This document shows positions 6,264-7,922 of a stretch of 7,922 bases of DNA, one piece after another. This DNA is from Spirochaetaceae bacterium (lineage in GTDB: Bacteria > Spirochaetota > Spirochaetia > Treponematales > Breznakiellaceae). Where the stretch lies: positions 1 through 7,922 of the forward strand of contig JAISDF010000207.1 in NCBI GenBank assembly GCA_031265025.1, in the 5' to 3' direction. The stretch's first letter is position 1. Every line of letters starts with the position of its first letter. A program made the position numbers and the translations under genes. The notes below the pieces were generated by a model. It was not told the origin of the DNA. It searched no databases and worked only from the letters and a program-made list of their open reading frames with translations.

Positions 6264-7061
6264 CTAAAAAAAGAGGTGGCTCAGGTGCTGGTCAACAAGT
6301 ACCAGTATGCCGAGTACGGCGGTGTAGACGCCAAAGCCCCTGAGCGAATGTTCACGCACCAGTTTCAGCATGAGGCTGACCGATACTATGCCGACCAGAG
6401 CGGCGGTAAGGGTTCCCGCAATCACGGGCAGCGTCTCCAGGGAGGCGCCGCCTTCCCCGGCGGCAAGGTCATGTATCTGCAAAACAAGGGCGCCCAGTAT
6501 GGCGGGAATTGCCAGGAGAAAGGAAAAACGGGCGGCAAAGCCCCGTTCAAGTCTGCGGGAAAGAGCGCCCGAAAGGGTAAGGCCTGAACGGGATACGGCG
6601 GGCATAATGGCTACGGCCTGCAATACGCCGATTATGAGGGCGTCGAACCAGTTTATATCACTGCCGCGCCGTTCCCTGCCCGGAAGACCCGAAAGGTATT
6701 CGGCGCTGAAAAGGGCGAGTGAAGTAAAGATAAAGGCATACCCCAAAAAAGCGCCCCCCGCAAAGGCCCGTTCTATAAAATCCTTGAGCAGGAGCCCGGC
6801 AATCACCGCGGGAATGGTCCCGATGATGAGGTACAGGGTAAGGGGCTGCAGGGGCTTTTTTATAAGCGCCCAGATATCCCGGCGCAGCACCAGGAATATG
6901 GCGGCCAGGGTTCCGCAGTGGAGCAGGGTATCAAAGAACAGGGCGGGCTCGGAGATGCCGATAATCTTCTGGAACAGCACCAGATGGCCGGAACTTGAGA
7001 CAGGGAGAAATTCGGTAAGACCCTGAACCGCTCCAAGGACCACAGCTTCAAAAATATTCAT
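6264..7061 (-). CDS. uppP: Undecaprenyl-diphosphatase (UppP/BacA)
   Basis: Integral membrane enzyme of 265 residues that dephosphorylates undecaprenyl diphosphate, recycling the lipid carrier of peptidoglycan precursors. Extra copies give bacitracin resistance in other bacteria. The first catalytic motif is QGLTEFLPVSSSGHL (residues 13-27: Glu17, Ser22-24, His26) and the second is MPAVSRSGLT (residues 153-162: Arg158). The position equal to the first Glu of the E. coli EGLTEF motif is Gln13, a substitution shared by many members with the FDTLLHCGTLAA type of second segment. Length and about eight hydrophobic segments fit the family. Its ATG overlaps the upstream gene's TAA by one base (TAATG); the nearest SD-like AAGG is 13 nt away, so expression probably relies on translational coupling. 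It converges on the MBL gene with 14 bp between the stops and no clear terminator between them. Confidence 0.96.
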   Translation of the reverse strand: MNIFEAVVLGAVQGLTEFLPVSSSGHLVLFQKIIGISEPALFFDTLLHCGTLAAIFLVLRRDIWALIKKPLQPLTLYLIIGTIPAVIAGLLLKDFIERAFAGGAFLGYAFIFTSLALFSAEYLSGLPGRERRGSDINWFDALIIGVLQAVAIMPAVSRSGLTLSGALSRRLERGFAARFSFLLAIPAILGALVLQIHDLAAGEGGASLETLPVIAGTLTAALVGIVSVSLMLKLVREHSLRGFGVYTAVLGILVLVDQHLSHLFF

Positions 7062-7777
7062 TACTTGTACTTTACCTTGAAATTTTTCCTGATGACTTCC
7101 GCCAGCCGGGTCAAAAGGGGATCGGTCTTTCCCTCTATGGGAATGGTCCCGAATACGTCCCGCCTCTCCCGTTCAAACCAGCGGTAGAGCGCGATGCTTT
7201 TTTCATAGCCGTCAACCGGGGCCGAGGCTATTTTGACAAGCTGCATTATTTCCTCATCGGTGAACATCACCCATTTGCCCCGGTACACAATGTAATAACT
7301 GTGCTTGTCCGCCGAAACCTGAATCCCCAGGTCCGCCTGACCGGACCCCTTTGGCTTTTTGGCCTTGGGCCCGCGTTCCGCCCGTTCCGCGTTCCGCAGC
7401 ATGGTTTGGTTGAGTTCATCAACCTGCATATTGTAAAGGTGAACCTGGGCCTGTTCTATGAGGAACAAAAGCCCTTCCTCATCAAGCCGGGGAATGAGGG
7501 CGGCAAGCTCTTTTGCCAGGGCGGCAAGGCGGGAATTTCCCGCCCCTGCCTTGGGCTTTTTGGGCGCGGATTTTGCTGACGTCGGCTTTGCCGCTCCTGC
7601 CCTGGGTTTTTTTGGCGCTGACCTTGCTGACGTCGGCTTTGCCGCCCCGCGCCCCGTGGCTTTTCCTGCCGGCTTTGCCGCCCCCGGCGTCTTTCTCCCG
7701 GTTTTTACCATTCCGGCGGCAGGTTTTTTCCCGCCGCCTGAACTTTTCACTGTTTTTTCTTTATTCTCTTTACTCAT
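7061..7777 (-). CDS. Hypothetical protein with Lys/Ala/Pro-rich histone-like N-terminal tail
   Basis: Protein of 238 residues with no family I can name. Residues 1-80 are a disordered, strongly basic tail rich in Lys, Ala, Pro, Gly, Ser and Thr, like histone H1 or chlamydial Hc1. It holds two 17-residue tandem repeats (45-61 and 62-78, consensus AAKPTSA[RK]SAPKKP[RK]AG). Residues 83-238 form a folded domain: a helical part (LAALAKELAALIPRLDEEG...), a linker rich in Lys/Gly, then KHSYYIVYRGKWVMFTDEEIMQLVKIA and a conserved-looking C-terminus (YRWFERERRDVFG). There is no signal peptide or membrane segment, so it is probably cytoplasmic and possibly nucleic-acid binding. The frame continues upstream to a TTG at 7885, but that codon overlaps a TATAAT at 7886-7891, so the ATG at 7777 is preferred despite a weak SD. 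It is translationally coupled to uppP. Confidence 0.8.
   Translation of the reverse strand: MSKENKEKTVKSSGGGKKPAAGMVKTGRKTPGAAKPAGKATGRGAAKPTSARSAPKKPRAGAAKPTSAKSAPKKPKAGAGNSRLAALAKELAALIPRLDEEGLLFLIEQAQVHLYNMQVDELNQTMLRNAERAERGPKAKKPKGSGQADLGIQVSADKHSYYIVYRGKWVMFTDEEIMQLVKIASAPVDGYEKSIALYRWFERERRDVFGTIPIEGKTDPLLTRLAEVIRKNFKVKYK
7544..7645 (-). repeat. 51-bp tandem duplication encoding the AKP-rich tail repeats
   Basis: Two units, 7595-7645 and 7544-7594, are in phase with codons. The 20-bp word at 7575-7594 recurs exactly at 7626-7645, an offset of 51 bp. The remaining differences are mostly conservative (Arg/Lys codon changes), which points to a fairly recent in-frame duplication. Copy number could vary between strains and so change tail length and charge. 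Confidence 0.8.
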
Positions 7778-7864
7778 AAAAATTACCGCATGACGGACCC
7801 TGGATATAACCTTATCAGTACCGGCGGAACGTAACAAGTAGCCGTACTGCCCGAAAAATTCGCT

Positions 7865-7878
7865 GTCAATACATTGAC
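7865..7878. promoter_or_regulatory. 14-bp palindromic operator candidate
   Basis: GTCAAT at 7865-7870 and ATTGAC at 7873-7878 form a perfect dyad with a 2-bp centre (AC). It overlaps the -35 element of the right-pointing promoter and lies at the expected transcription start of the left-pointing one. A dimeric regulator bound here could repress both. No regulator family can be assigned from the site alone. Confidence 0.45.
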
Positions 7879-7902
7879 GTTTCAAATTATATATGCTATA
7901 CT
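7874..7902 (+). promoter_or_regulatory. Strong sigma70-type promoter directed out of the right edge
   Basis: TTGACG at 7874-7879 (5 of 6) and TATACT at 7897-7902 (5 of 6) have an exact 17-bp spacer. TG at 7894-7895, one base before the -10, gives an extended -10. Transcription would start near 7909 and run right, so a gene probably begins just beyond base 7922. This is the best promoter match in the window. Confidence 0.6.
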
Positions 7903-7914
7903 TACAGCAATCCA
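7886..7914 (-). promoter_or_regulatory. Predicted divergent promoter for the tail-protein/uppP pair
   Basis: On the minus strand a perfect TATAAT lies at 7891-7886. The sequence 17 bp upstream, TGGATT (7914-7909), is a poor -35 with 3 of 6 matches, so an activator or a different spacing may be needed. The predicted start near 7879 leaves a leader of about 100 nt before the ATG at 7777, and it makes the TTG at 7885 an unlikely translation start. The elements are interleaved with those of the right-pointing promoter. Confidence 0.4.
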
Positions 7915-7922
7915 GTTTGGAA

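Noticed and set aside
6370..7026. Plus-strand 218-residue Arg/Pro-rich open frame opposite uppP
   Set aside because: Antisense of a highly conserved enzyme; low-complexity composition and no SD.
7778..7885. TTG start at 7885 for the tail protein
   Set aside because: It abuts a perfect TATAAT at 7886-7891, so it would lie upstream of or at the transcription start; the ATG at 7777 is the sounder start.

Overview
This window looks like chromosomal DNA of a spirochaete, most likely a Treponema of the termite-gut or free-living type. The inference rests on moderately high GC, a Cys lipobox of the relaxed spirochaetal kind, an Rpn/PD-(D/E)XK 'transposase' gene of the type abundant in those genomes, and the general protein style. 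No rRNA, tRNA, CRISPR array or complete insertion sequence is visible.

Left part (1-1464): about 380 bp without a convincing gene, holding a nested palindromic repeat. Next, on the minus strand, is an Rpn-family nuclease gene that has lost its N-terminal ~40 residues and whose only early start is a TTG with no ribosome binding site. Beyond the break lie a perfect 12-bp inverted repeat and degenerate GTTAAAT repeats, so this stretch looks like an eroded mobile or repeat-rich spacer.

Centre (1377-6249, plus strand): a compact four-gene operon behind a good sigma70-type promoter and a leader hairpin. It encodes a lipoprotein solute-binding protein of the FbpA/AfuA class, a fused double-domain permease, a TOBE-containing ATPase, and a stand-alone ComEC-like metallo-beta-lactamase-fold hydrolase starting 12 bp after the ATPase. 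The binding protein lacks the FbpA iron-binding Tyr-Tyr pair at its usual place. It carries instead a His-Asp ... Glu arrangement like the one I recall from the sugar-phosphate binder AfuA. The transporter may therefore import a phosphorylated organic solute rather than ferric iron.

Right part (6264-7922, minus strand): uppP, encoding undecaprenyl-diphosphatase, is convergent with the operon (14 bp between stop codons). It is translationally coupled (TAATG, 1-nt overlap) to an upstream gene for a protein of unknown function with a Lys/Ala/Pro-rich, histone-H1-like tail built on a 51-bp tandem repeat. The right edge is a compact divergent control region. A near-consensus extended -10 promoter points right, out of the window. 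A perfect TATAAT points left. A 14-bp palindrome overlaps the right-pointing -35 and the left-pointing predicted transcription start.

The strongest leads are the substrate of the ABC importer and its link with the MBL hydrolase, the coupled tail-protein/uppP pair with its palindromic divergent promoter, and the repeat structures around the truncated Rpn gene.
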